Shown: positions 1-7,962 of the stretch, piece after piece
How the letters are laid out: each line of letters begins with the position of its first letter
Numbering within the stretch: the first letter of the stretch is position 1
NCBI RefSeq assembly: GCF_000282115.1
Contig: NZ_AKJY01000006.1
Location: forward strand, 1 to 55,803
Direction of reading: 5' to 3'
Length of the DNA: 55,803 nucleotides
From: Chryseobacterium populi
GTDB lineage: Bacteria; Bacteroidota; Bacteroidia; Flavobacteriales; Weeksellaceae
Program-made: the position numbers and the translations under genes
Notes under the pieces: model-generated
Told to the model about the DNA's origin: nothing
The model's input: the letters and a program-made list of their open reading frames with translations, nothing else
The model's database searches: none

Positions 1-2
1 TT

Positions 3-44
3 GCGGATCGGGATGATGTTGTGGATAATAATTCACTTAAATAA
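3..44 (+). CDS. Possible 3' end of an upstream gene (partial)
   Basis: The third frame is open from the window edge for 13 codons and ends at a TAA. The encoded tail is hydrophilic (A-D-R-D-D-V-V-D-N-N-S-L-K), which is plausible as the end of a protein. Frame 1 is also open for 30 codons, so the call is weak and rests only on composition. No function can be inferred. Confidence 0.2.
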   Translation, partial: ADRDDVVDNNSLK

Positions 45-286
45 TTTGTGTGATCCGGAGAAAATTATTCGATTAAAAGATAAATTAATTTAAACGCAAA
101 GGGCGCAAAGAGTTTTTTAAAGAATGGCTGTATATTTAAGAGCACAAAGGCGTTAACACTTAGCAAAGTAAGACTAACTACGATAAGAAATATGGATCTT
201 ACCTCTATTAAAATTATATTTATAAGGGCTATTTAATCTTAATATGCTTGTCTGCTTAAGAAAGCCTTAATGGCTTAATTAAAACA
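45..286. other. Intergenic region without a visible gene
   Basis: This stretch is AT-rich and has stops in all frames. It contains a short purine-rich run of the form acgcaaagggcgcaaag and a small hairpin (aagcc/ggctt near 271-285). I see no coding region, RNA gene or clear promoter here. Confidence 0.5.
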
Positions 287-314
287 AAAGAAACGGGCTT
301 TAGCCCGTTTCTTT
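287..314 (-). terminator. Intrinsic terminator after the S9 peptidase gene
   Basis: A perfect 12-bp stem (287-298 with 303-314) closes a 4-base loop. T-rich sequence lies on both sides, so it could work in both directions. It lies 20 bases past the stop of the minus-strand peptidase gene. The core GGGCTTTAGCCC recurs in a second hairpin at 46739-46758. Confidence 0.8.
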
Positions 315-334
315 TGATATTTTATTTTGTCAGG

Positions 335-2329
335 TTACAAAGTTTCTTTCAGCCAGTCGAAGAATTCTCTTTGCCATACCAATCCGTTTTGCGGGTGAAG
401 TACCCAGTGATTCTCATTCGGGAAATAAACCAGTTTAGTTTTTAATCCTCTTAATTTTGCGGCCTGGAAAGCTTCCTGCCCCTGCTCGTAAGGAACACGG
501 AAATCTATTCCGCCCTGAACCACCATGATCGGCTTATTCCATTTTTCAACAAAGTTGCTAGGATTAAAGTCTGTGTACGCTTTTGGCTGTGGCTTATCCC
601 AAGGGGAACCAAGATCCCAGTTGGCAAACCAAAGTTCTTCCGTTGTTAAATACCATGATTTCATATCAAATAATCCGTCGTGGGCAATGAACGTTTTGAA
701 TCTGTTTTCATGAATTCCCGCCAACATAAATACGCTGTATCCACCATAGCTGGCTCCTACTGCTGCTACCCTGTCGCCATCAACGTAAGGCAAGGTTTTC
801 GCATAGTCTGTTGCTGCAAGGTAATCTCTCATCGGCTGCCCACCCCAGTCTTTAGAAATCTCTTCATTCCATTTTGTTCCCCAGCCCGGCATTCCTCTAC
901 GGTTGGGTGCTACCACAATGTATCCGTTTGCCGTCATCAGGGCAAAGTTCCATCTTGTGCTGAAAAACTGCGTCAGTGCAGATTGAGGACCACCTTGGCA
1001 ATAAACAAGGGTAGGATATTTTTTATTCGGATCAAAGTTTGGCGGATAGTGAAACCATACTCCCATTTCTTTACCGTCTGAAGTTTTTACCATTTTCAGT
1101 TCAGATTTTCCCTGAGCAAGCTTAGCATACGTCTCTTTATTTGTTTCGGTAACCTGCTTCATTTCTCCGTTTTTAAGATCTACAGAGAAGATATCTGTTG
1201 CATGGTTTACATCTGTTCTTCCTACCAGCAATGAGGTTTTATTGTCTGCAAAAATTTCATTCACATCAAAATTCCCTTTTGTGATCTGTTGTACTTTTGC
1301 AGATTTAGGATCTAAAGAGAAAAGCTGTTTCGTTCCTTTAAATGCTGCGGTGAAGTAAATCGTTTTTGAATCTCCACCCCAGAAAACATCTCCTGAAACG
1401 CTTTCGTCCCAGCTTTTGGTAAGATTATCTGTTTTCCCGGATTTCCAATCCATTACTTTCACATCATTTTTATCTGCTTCATATCCGTCTCTGGCCATAC
1501 TTTGCCAAAGCAGAGATTTTCCATCGGGACTAAATTTAGGATTAACATCGTAACCTTTATTGGTTTCAGTTAAATTCTTTGTAGTCCCGGAAGCTAAATC
1601 ATAAGCAAAAATATCCGTATTGGTACTTGTTGCGTATTCTTTACCACTTTTTGGTTTGGTCACATATAAAAGCTGGGAAGAATCCGGGCTCCAGATAAAG
1701 TCTTCTGCCCCTCCGAAAGGTCTTTGCGGGGAATCCCATGTTTTACCTTCCAATAGATCTTTTGCAGCATCCGCTTTCTCTGAAACGTTTACTACAAAAA
1801 CATGGTTGTATTTTCCTTCATTGAAGTAATCCCAATGTCTGTGGTTCAGATCTGTATAAACCTGTGCGGTTGTTTTCGGGGTATCGCTGTATTTATCTTT
1901 CCCCATCAGTTTTTCAACCAAAACCTGTTTGCTGAACGCAATTTTTTTACCATCCGGAGAAATAACAACATTATCAACTTCACCTATGGCATAAAATTCA
2001 GTCCAGGTTTTACCGTTATCTTTCGAGAGATAAATCTGGTCTCCTTCCTGAGCATAGATTCCATTTTTATCCCATTGAACAAGGGCTTTTTTACCCAAAT
2101 CGATCCTGGAAGACTGATTGTTGAGAACGTTAAGAAAATAGTTTTCGTTTTTTGTTTTTTCTGTCTTTAAATCAACCTGACCAACTTTATAGATAAGTGA
2201 AGACTGATCCGGTGAAACTGCCTGTACTCCAACTTTTTTCAAAGTCCAGAGAATTTCAGGCGTCATTAATTGTTGTGCATTCATTAAAAGTGGAGCTGCC
2301 AAAGCCAGCAGGCTGTACTTAAGTTTCAT
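335..2329 (-). CDS. dpp5: S9 family peptidase, dipeptidyl-peptidase 5 type
   Basis: This is a 664-residue serine peptidase that should remove dipeptides from peptides in the periplasm, feeding amino-acid use in an asaccharolytic-leaning flavobacterium. Residues 1-18 form a signal peptide ending MNAQ. Residues about 25-400 contain WD-like beta-propeller repeats with several SPDG/SPDS turns. The C-terminal alpha/beta-hydrolase domain carries GASYGG with Ser527, Asp609 in GGIDFR, and His641 in NENHW, giving a complete triad. The length and the motif order (FSPDGKS, ANWDLG, YCQGGPQ, APNR, NENHWVL) agree with my memory of Porphyromonas gingivalis DPP5. It has its own promoter at 2404-2434 and a terminator at 287-314, so it is probably monocistronic. 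A prolyl or acylaminoacyl peptidase specificity is the alternative. Confidence 0.9.
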   Translation of the reverse strand: MKLKYSLLALAAPLLMNAQQLMTPEILWTLKKVGVQAVSPDQSSLIYKVGQVDLKTEKTKNENYFLNVLNNQSSRIDLGKKALVQWDKNGIYAQEGDQIYLSKDNGKTWTEFYAIGEVDNVVISPDGKKIAFSKQVLVEKLMGKDKYSDTPKTTAQVYTDLNHRHWDYFNEGKYNHVFVVNVSEKADAAKDLLEGKTWDSPQRPFGGAEDFIWSPDSSQLLYVTKPKSGKEYATSTNTDIFAYDLASGTTKNLTETNKGYDVNPKFSPDGKSLLWQSMARDGYEADKNDVKVMDWKSGKTDNLTKSWDESVSGDVFWGGDSKTIYFTAAFKGTKQLFSLDPKSAKVQQITKGNFDVNEIFADNKTSLLVGRTDVNHATDIFSVDLKNGEMKQVTETNKETYAKLAQGKSELKMVKTSDGKEMGVWFHYPPNFDPNKKYPTLVYCQGGPQSALTQFFSTRWNFALMTANGYIVVAPNRRGMPGWGTKWNEEISKDWGGQPMRDYLAATDYAKTLPYVDGDRVAAVGASYGGYSVFMLAGIHENRFKTFIAHDGLFDMKSWYLTTEELWFANWDLGSPWDKPQPKAYTDFNPSNFVEKWNKPIMVVQGGIDFRVPYEQGQEAFQAAKLRGLKTKLVYFPNENHWVLHPQNGLVWQREFFDWLKETL

Positions 2330-2403
2330 ATGTAGATATTCATTTTATGGATGTATGAAACCGGAAAACGATTTCATCAATTCCTGTTTAAATCAAAGAT
2401 TGT

Positions 2404-2434
2404 CAAAGGTATGTAAATGTGTTTAAAATTCAAA
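2404..2434 (-). promoter_or_regulatory. Bacteroidetes-type promoter for the S9 peptidase
   Basis: Read on the minus strand, TTTG (2434-2431) is followed by exactly 19 bases and then TACCTTTG (2411-2404). This fits the Bacteroidetes primary sigma consensus TTTG-N19-TAnnTTTG. Transcription would start near 2397, giving a leader of about 70 bases before the start codon at 2329. Confidence 0.75.
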
Positions 2435-2448
2435 TGAAAGCGCATTTA

Positions 2449-2514
2449 TAATTAATATAAGATAACTATATATTTATTTGTACAATTAAATATATAGTTA
2501 TCTTATATTAATTA
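2449..2514. repeat. 66-bp near-perfect palindrome
   Basis: Arms 2449-2476 and 2487-2514 are perfect 28-bp inverted repeats. The 10-base centre is itself palindromic except for one T/T pair. It lies between the divergent S9 peptidase and the T9SS-tailed gene, just upstream of the peptidase -33 box. It could be a miniature mobile palindrome, a cruciform or an operator; nothing in the window decides which. Confidence 0.85.
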
Positions 2515-2543
2515 ATTTTATATCGTTCAAAAAACTAATCATT

Positions 2544-3410
2544 ATGAAAAGAATTCTATTCACTGTATTCCATTTTTCCTCTCTGCTCCTCTTTTCACAA
2601 ATAACCATGACCCCGGGAGCTACTCATTATAATAGCCCTTATCAGGTCACCGTTTCCGGAAGCGGTACAATTTATTATACCACAGATGGGAGCACTCCTA
2701 CATTGAATTCCAGCTCAGCCTTCAATAATTTCCAGGTCGCCATTAACCAGAACAAGGAAATTAAGGCCTTTCTGGTTGACGGACAAGGAAATACCTCATC
2801 CATATTCAGTAAAAAATATTATACGGGGCCTGTTCAGACTGCTGCTGTTTATTTTAAACCTCCATCAGGATGGACCAACGGAAGCTGTATATTGATTGAT
2901 ATGGTAAATCCCAATTCTATCGACGGCTTTGTCATTGATACCCAATGGCCCGGAATTGCCATGATAAACACCGGATGTGAAGGATGGTACAAGGTCACAA
3001 GAAATTTTGAAAATGCCAATGTAAGTTTTAATAACTGTATGCCTTTTCCGAATATTCCCGGCACGATCAGTCCCAATCTGATTCCTATGGGAAGTACATT
3101 ATATTACGACTTCACCAACGGGGAAATAAGCAATCCGCCTTCATGCCTGTATCTGGGTACAAACGAAACTCATGCAAACCCTTTTAGCCTGGTGAAAATT
3201 TATCCCAATCCGGTCTCTGATGTTTTAAAAATCAACAGTCAGAAAGATTTTAAAGAGTATGAAATCATTGATGCAAGTGGAAAAGTGATCTCCAGGAATA
3301 TGTTTACATCAAAAGAGATTTCCATCAGCCAGCTTCCTTCTGGAAATTATTTTATAAAACTGAATGATCGCCAGGGAAATGAAATTCTTTTAAAATTCAT
3401 CAGGAAATAA
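2544..3410 (+). CDS. Secreted T9SS protein with chitobiase-C-like and carbohydrate-binding-like modules
   Basis: The 288-residue protein starts with a signal peptide (1-19, ending LFSQ). Residues about 22-95 look like a chitobiase/hexosaminidase C-terminal-type beta domain (TIYYTTDGSTPT, IKAFLVDGQGNTS). Residues about 98-200 resemble a CBM26-type starch-binding fold (AVYFKPPSGW, GCEGWYKV). Residues about 212-288 are a type A T9SS sorting domain (VKIYPNPVSDVL ... LPSGNYFIKL). It should be exported by Sec, moved through the T9SS and anchored on or released from the surface. No catalytic domain is present, so it is probably a binding protein. The binding-module call is by pattern only. Confidence 0.75.
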   Translation: MKRILFTVFHFSSLLLFSQITMTPGATHYNSPYQVTVSGSGTIYYTTDGSTPTLNSSSAFNNFQVAINQNKEIKAFLVDGQGNTSSIFSKKYYTGPVQTAAVYFKPPSGWTNGSCILIDMVNPNSIDGFVIDTQWPGIAMINTGCEGWYKVTRNFENANVSFNNCMPFPNIPGTISPNLIPMGSTLYYDFTNGEISNPPSCLYLGTNETHANPFSLVKIYPNPVSDVLKINSQKDFKEYEIIDASGKVISRNMFTSKEISISQLPSGNYFIKLNDRQGNEILLKFIRK

Positions 3411-3417
3411 AAACAAA

Positions 3418-3445
3418 AAACCGTTAATTCTAACATTAACAGTTT
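3418..3445. terminator. Bidirectional terminator between convergent genes
   Basis: An 11-bp stem with one mismatch (3418-3428 with 3435-3445) separates the end of the T9SS gene from the end of the minus-strand membrane gene. It is flanked by A-rich and T-rich runs, so it can serve both genes. Confidence 0.65.
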
Positions 3446-3474
3446 TATTTTTCTATACTTATAAGTCTGCAGGA

Positions 3475-3819
3475 TTAATCCCCGTCTGAGAACATAGAAT
3501 TAGCCAGAGAAGTAATAATGGAGAGCGCAATACTGAAAATAAGTGCCCACCAGAAGCCGTCTACTACCATACTGTCAATGAAATAATCGGCAATAAGAAT
3601 AATTAAGGCATTAATCACCAGGGCAAATAATCCCAGGGTGATAATCGTCAGCGGGAGCCCGAAAAGACTTAATACAGGCTTTACAATCAGGTTTAAAACT
3701 CCCAAAACAATAGCAAAAATAATTGCTGTTGAAAATCCTTCGAAATGTACTCCGGGTAAAATTTTGGTTAAAAGATACGCAACTATTGCCGTTACGAGTA
3801 ATCGGATAATTAAGTTCAT
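3475..3819 (-). CDS. Phage holin family 4 / YvlD-like small membrane protein
   Basis: This is a 114-residue protein made of four hydrophobic segments (roughly 1-20, 23-48, 51-75 and 80-105). The pattern MNLIIRLLVTAIVAYLLTKI at the start, NLIVKPVL in the middle and FWWALIFSIALSIITS near the end matches the YvlD/holin_4_2 membrane family. Despite the family name, most members are housekeeping envelope proteins of unknown role rather than phage holins. I chose the ATG at 3819 over an in-frame ATG at 3873, because the extra 18 residues are polar and spoil the first helix. It is not next to the fibre/toxin locus, so I do not link it to lysis. Confidence 0.8.
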   Translation of the reverse strand: MNLIIRLLVTAIVAYLLTKILPGVHFEGFSTAIIFAIVLGVLNLIVKPVLSLFGLPLTIITLGLFALVINALIILIADYFIDSMVVDGFWWALIFSIALSIITSLANSMFSDGD

Positions 3820-4071
3820 ATGATTATTTTTAATAGTTGGTAAATAGTTATCAAATCTCGTTCCATACGGCAATTAACATAACTTTTCTGTTTAAAGGAT
3901 TTTCTTTAAAAATGTCCGTATAAGGGAAACACCTGCTTTTTTTAAATGGGTATTTTCCCTCTTCTCCCGCTTTAAAGAAAACCTGAACTTTACTTCATCA
4001 AAAACATTAAAACCCGGTAGTAGCGAATCATTCCGGGCTAAAGATCTCTTTATAACCTTAAATCTATTTTC

Positions 4072-4599
4072 ATGGACGAACTTGACAATAATCAAATCAC
4101 AGAAAAAGGAATATCCTATAAAACTCTTATAGCTTCTGCAACTGCTTTGGGCGTGGGAGCTCTGGTTATTTACAACAGGAAATACTCTCAGTTTTATAAA
4201 ATCATGTCTCTTTCGCTTATCCAAAAAAAACCGGTACATTTTAAATATACCAACAGAAAAATTCTTGATGACCAATTGGAACAGCTTTCAGGCAAAGGTT
4301 TTTTGAGCCCTTTTATCTTAAAGCGTTACGTTACAGTCAATTGGTATTGTGATCAGAACGGTATTCCTCTTACTGATTTTGAGCTGCCTTTCTTTGCAAA
4401 AACATTTAAACCCGGCATCTGGAGTTTCCCGAACATATTGTCCAGTGAATCGGAAATGTTTACAGTATCCGGTCTCAATAATTTCACCCAAGGAACTGTA
4501 AATTATGATGTACGGGTGTACAGGCCGGATATTGCAGGACTGATGAACCGGATAAGATGGAATCCGAAATTATATATTGAAGACAAGCCTCCTCTTTGA
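4072..4599 (+). CDS. Hypothetical protein with one N-terminal membrane segment
   Basis: I do not recognise this 175-residue protein. Residues 1-18 are polar and acidic (MDELDNNQITEKG). Residues about 20-38 form a hydrophobic Ala/Gly/Val/Ile-rich segment that could anchor it, and the rest is basic and mixed alpha/beta (KKPVHFKYTNRK, FELPFFAKTFKP, YDVRVYRP). There is no Sec cleavage site. It is monocistronic, between the minus-strand membrane gene and the convergent GDPD gene, with a terminator at 4634-4671. Confidence 0.7.
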   Translation: MDELDNNQITEKGISYKTLIASATALGVGALVIYNRKYSQFYKIMSLSLIQKKPVHFKYTNRKILDDQLEQLSGKGFLSPFILKRYVTVNWYCDQNGIPLTDFELPFFAKTFKPGIWSFPNILSSESEMFTVSGLNNFTQGTVNYDVRVYRPDIAGLMNRIRWNPKLYIEDKPPL

Positions 4600-4633
4600 T
4601 GATATTTTCTTTATAATTAAACGTTTTCCGAAT

Positions 4634-4671
4634 AAAACAGATTGCCTAAGGGTTACTCAGGCAACTGTTTC
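4634..4671. terminator. Bidirectional terminator between convergent genes
   Basis: The stem AAACAG-(A)-TTGCCT pairs with AGGCAA-CTGTTT with a single bulged A, around an 11-base loop. T-rich sequence follows on the plus strand and A-rich sequence precedes it. It lies between the ends of the 175-residue gene and the downstream GDPD gene. Confidence 0.7.
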
Positions 4672-4691
4672 TCATTAATCTGATTAATGAG
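4671..4691. repeat. 21-bp perfect palindrome
   Basis: CTCATTAATC and GATTAATGAG are perfect inverted 10-mers around one T. It directly abuts the terminator hairpin between two convergent genes. It may add to termination or be a protein site; the one-base spacer argues against a simple RNA hairpin. Confidence 0.6.
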
Positions 4692-4709
4692 CATGAAGAA
4701 TATAGTGAT

Positions 4710-5591
4710 TTATTTTACCGGGGAATACAGATTTTTCTTTTTCAAAAAATCAATCAGTTCCTTAGGCCTGTCAGTCTGAATGATATTGATATTTTTTTTC
4801 ACATACCATTCATAAGCATCCGGATTTTCAAGTACCAGATCATCATTATGCCCTGCACTTTGCTGTGGCCACAGAGAATTCACCCAAATCCGGGCTCCTC
4901 TTCCCTGAATTTCCTTAAAATTGATCAGGTGGCTTTCATCCGGACCCAAAGTAAGTTCAAAACCATAGACTTTATAATGATTCAGGTAATTATTTATTTT
5001 GGACAAGCCTTCATTCGCAGCAAGCCTTATGATCGGCATGTAATGAATCTCATTTTTCATTGCCCCATATTTTTTATTGAATTCTTCATAAGTGGCTGTA
5101 CCTTTAAAAAGAACCTCATCCAGAAGATCTCTTTTTTTCAGAACAGGATATACCAGATCAAAATAATCAAATGCCTTATCCAGGTTGATGAATACTCTTC
5201 CTTTAGTAACATCCAGTATTTCTTCAAGGGTGGGAATCTGCATCTGGGTGGGAACTCCCAGCCCGTCTCTCAGATAAAATTTCTTAATTTCCTCCAATGT
5301 ATAATCGGAAGGTTTCCCTTTTCCCGTGGTTGTTCTGTCGATGGTATGATCATGCATTAAAATCAGTACATTATCTTTGGTGATGGCCAGATCTATTTCC
5401 ACCATATTGATTCCCTTTTCAATTGCTTTTTTTACTGCCATTACAGAGTTTTCAGGCGCTTCTCTCCAGTCTGCCCGGTGGGCAACCACCATTATTTTAT
5501 CCTGCGGAAATTTTGAAAGGAAGATTTTATTCTGCCCCAGAACTATTCCTGAAATGAATAATAGAATGTATATGAACCTGTTAATTTTCAT
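4710..5591 (-). CDS. Glycerophosphodiester phosphodiesterase family protein (distal copy)
   Basis: This 293-residue protein has a signal peptide (1-19, ending VLGQ) and a TIM-barrel GDPD domain. Visible motifs are VAHR-x-DW-xxx-PENS (His36-type acid/base), MVEIDLAITKD (metal ligands Glu and Asp) and MHDHTIDRTTTGKG (second His). It should hydrolyse glycerophosphodiesters to glycerol 3-phosphate and an alcohol in the periplasm. Its start overlaps the end of the upstream paralogue by 11 bases, so the two are translationally coupled. The usual HRG is HRA here, while the neighbour has HRG; this may alter the active-site loop. The two are clearly tandem duplicates. Confidence 0.9.
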   Translation of the reverse strand: MKINRFIYILLFISGIVLGQNKIFLSKFPQDKIMVVAHRADWREAPENSVMAVKKAIEKGINMVEIDLAITKDNVLILMHDHTIDRTTTGKGKPSDYTLEEIKKFYLRDGLGVPTQMQIPTLEEILDVTKGRVFINLDKAFDYFDLVYPVLKKRDLLDEVLFKGTATYEEFNKKYGAMKNEIHYMPIIRLAANEGLSKINNYLNHYKVYGFELTLGPDESHLINFKEIQGRGARIWVNSLWPQQSAGHNDDLVLENPDAYEWYVKKNINIIQTDRPKELIDFLKKKNLYSPVK

Positions 5592-6516
5592 ACTTTAAAT
5601 TTTTTGATTTCAGATACTGTATTAATTCTGCAGGTCGGTCGGTTTGAATGATATTCGCTCCTTTATTTATGATCCAGCCCCAGTTTTCATCAGGGTGGTC
5701 TACTGCTTTATCGTCATCGTGCCCGGCACATAATTCGGGCCAGAGAGCATTAATCCAGATCATTGCATGAGTTTTACGGATCAGCTTTAATAATTCGTCT
5801 GCTTTCGGAGTATCATCCTTAATAATCACTTCATACGCTACAGGGCTGAAAATCTCAGAAAAATCCCTGATATAATCTGCTGGATTCAAAACCTCATCTC
5901 TTTTATAAATACTGTAATCTTCAGGCCATACCATAGGCATGTAGATGATATGATCGAGCTTTTTTCCCACTTCTTTTTTTAATTCCGAAGCTTTTTTGTT
6001 TCCTTTTAAAATAATCTGTTCTGTTGTTCCGGTTTTCTCTGTCAGCATCCTCACCTCTTCGATAAAATCCCAGCCTTTATCCAGATTCAGCATGATTCTT
6101 TTTCCTTTAATAAAGTTCAATATTTCCTCAAGTGTAGGAACTTTTTCTCTCGTTGCCATACCTGCACCGTTTTTAAGAAATAAAGGGTGGATTTCGGTAA
6201 GGGTGGTTTCAGAGATTTCCCCTTTACCGGTGGTTGTGCGGTCCAGTTTTTTATCATGCATCACAATAAGCTGTCCATCTTTGGTTTTCTGCAGATCTAT
6301 TTCAACAATATCAACTCCCATTTTTATAGCGCTTTCTATAGCTTTGACTGAGTTTTCCGGATAGTTTCTCCAGTCTCCTCTGTGGGCAACCACCAGAATT
6401 TTATTTTCCGGAATTCCCTGTTTGAAATAATTGGTTTGGGCAAAGCCTGTCTGAATTATTAAAAAACCCAAAACACAGCTTATCTTTTTAATATATTTTA
6501 AATTCTTATGAATCAT
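5581..6516 (-). CDS. Glycerophosphodiester phosphodiesterase family protein (proximal copy)
   Basis: This 311-residue paralogue of the next gene has a signal peptide (1-26, ending GFAQ) and the full GDPD motif set: VAHRGDW-xx-YPENS, VEIDLQKTKD and MHDKKLDRTTTGKG. A Trp-Asn-Ala-Leu-Trp-Pro segment and a final IIQTDRPAEL strand are typical of the Bacteroidota GDPD subgroup. It follows the SusD gene by 17 bases and ends inside the next gene, so it is part of the sigma-FecR-SusC-SusD operon. The context says the SusCD pair imports a glycerophosphodiester or the products of this enzyme. Confidence 0.9.
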   Translation of the reverse strand: MIHKNLKYIKKISCVLGFLIIQTGFAQTNYFKQGIPENKILVVAHRGDWRNYPENSVKAIESAIKMGVDIVEIDLQKTKDGQLIVMHDKKLDRTTTGKGEISETTLTEIHPLFLKNGAGMATREKVPTLEEILNFIKGKRIMLNLDKGWDFIEEVRMLTEKTGTTEQIILKGNKKASELKKEVGKKLDHIIYMPMVWPEDYSIYKRDEVLNPADYIRDFSEIFSPVAYEVIIKDDTPKADELLKLIRKTHAMIWINALWPELCAGHDDDKAVDHPDENWGWIINKGANIIQTDRPAELIQYLKSKNLKYEN

Positions 6517-6533
6517 TTTTTAAGTATTTGAAG

Positions 6534-7952
6534 TTAATATCCGGGATTTTGTTTGATGGCAGGATCTGTATTAATCTGACCTTGTGGAACAGGCATCAAC
6601 AGGTTATAATCTTTAATCACGGCTGTATTGTATCCCGGTGTATTCTGAAAATGGGCAGTCATTACCGTTACTGCTTTTCCGGTTCTCACCAGATCAAACC
6701 ACCTATGCCCTTCTCCTACCAGCTCTTTCCGTCTTTCCAAAGCAATTTCGTCGGTCAGCTGCTGCTGATCGGTAAAGTTTACCGGATTTAATCCGGCTCT
6801 GGTTTTGATTTTATTCAGATACAGATTTGAATTGCTAAAATCATTTGCTTTTGCATAACATTCTGCCATTAAAAGGTAAACATCTGCCAGACGGAGTACG
6901 ACTACATTGCTTCCTCCATCAGCAACTGCGTCAGATGTTTTTACCAATTTTTTGCTGTACGGAACCCCGCTTGGAGTGAGTCCGATAAAAGCATTCCTCC
7001 TGGAATCTCCCGAAGCGAAAATATTATACACTTCTTTCGTAGGCAGATTATGGCCTTTTGCCCCTGAAACAAATCCTGAAGGACTGAACATCTGATAGGC
7101 CTGGCTCCCTTCTGTATTCCCGCTTAAACCTGAAGTAAACTGAACGTCAAAGATTATTTCAGCATTATTTTTATTGGATGGATCAAAGATCTTCGTCACA
7201 TCAGGCAATAAACTGTAACCCAACGGCTCTATCTGCTGCAGATAAGGTAATGCTTCCGGATATTTATTTCTTGTCATTAAAACTTTACCCAATATTCCCA
7301 AAGCGGCCCCTTTCGATACCCTCCCTTTTTGGGAAGCTACTGCAGGCAACAGATCTACAGCTGATTTAAGCTCAGTTTCAATAAAATTATAAACCGTTTC
7401 CACGGATGTTCTTCCCTGTCCGAAATATTCGTTGACATCTGTTGTTTCTTTCGTCACCAACGGAACATCTCCAAAGGTTCTTACCAGATTGAAATACATC
7501 AATGCTCTTAAAAACTTCATTTCCCCGATCCTGGTATTTTTAAGGGACTGATCCATTGTGATTCCTTCAATCCTGTTGAGAACAATATTCGCCTGCTGTA
7601 TTCCTACATAATTGTCTTTCCAGGTACTTCCGAGTAAGGAATTATTAGACTGAATAGTAAAAAAATCAAATTCACCATAGGTAAAACTATCATTGGCGGG
7701 AACTTCATCATAGGTATTATCTGAAGGAATTTCCCCAATAGCAAGCATCGCCAGCTGATATTGTCCGGAATACTGCAATGTTGCATATACAGCATTTACA
7801 CCCTGTTCCAGCTGGGCCTGGTCAATGTAAAAATTAGCTGTTACTTTGGTACTTTCAGGTGAAGTATTCAAAAGGTCTGAAGAACATGACTGCAGTAAAA
7901 GCAGTCCTAATAAAGGAAGATATATTCTTTTCATTGTTTTAGATTTATTCAT
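6534..7952 (-). CDS. RagB/SusD family nutrient-uptake lipoprotein
   Basis: This is a 472-residue (466 from the second ATG at 7934) surface lipoprotein. The lipobox LLLLQSC places the acylated Cys about 17 residues after the second start, so that start gives the more usual signal peptide. The body is TPR-like (FLRALMYFNLVRTFGDVPLV, ALGILGKVLM, LADVYLLMAECYAKAND, ERRKELVGEGHRWFDLVRTGKA), which is diagnostic of SusD. It lies 10 bases after SusC, and the two should form the lid and barrel of one importer. The substrate is not visible in the sequence; the downstream GDPDs suggest a phosphodiester. Confidence 0.95.
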   Translation of the reverse strand: MNKSKTMKRIYLPLLGLLLLQSCSSDLLNTSPESTKVTANFYIDQAQLEQGVNAVYATLQYSGQYQLAMLAIGEIPSDNTYDEVPANDSFTYGEFDFFTIQSNNSLLGSTWKDNYVGIQQANIVLNRIEGITMDQSLKNTRIGEMKFLRALMYFNLVRTFGDVPLVTKETTDVNEYFGQGRTSVETVYNFIETELKSAVDLLPAVASQKGRVSKGAALGILGKVLMTRNKYPEALPYLQQIEPLGYSLLPDVTKIFDPSNKNNAEIIFDVQFTSGLSGNTEGSQAYQMFSPSGFVSGAKGHNLPTKEVYNIFASGDSRRNAFIGLTPSGVPYSKKLVKTSDAVADGGSNVVVLRLADVYLLMAECYAKANDFSNSNLYLNKIKTRAGLNPVNFTDQQQLTDEIALERRKELVGEGHRWFDLVRTGKAVTVMTAHFQNTPGYNTAVIKDYNLLMPVPQGQINTDPAIKQNPGY

Positions 7953-7962
7953 TGGGCAGTCA

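Noticed and set aside
680..1081. 133-codon plus-strand ORF inside the S9 peptidase
   Set aside because: It is a shadow frame of a well-supported gene with an intact catalytic triad.
3475..3819. Holin partner of the M15 endolysin-like peptidase
   Set aside because: The family name is holin_4_2, but the gene is 36 kb away from the M15 gene, lies in another unit and belongs to a widespread chromosomal family.
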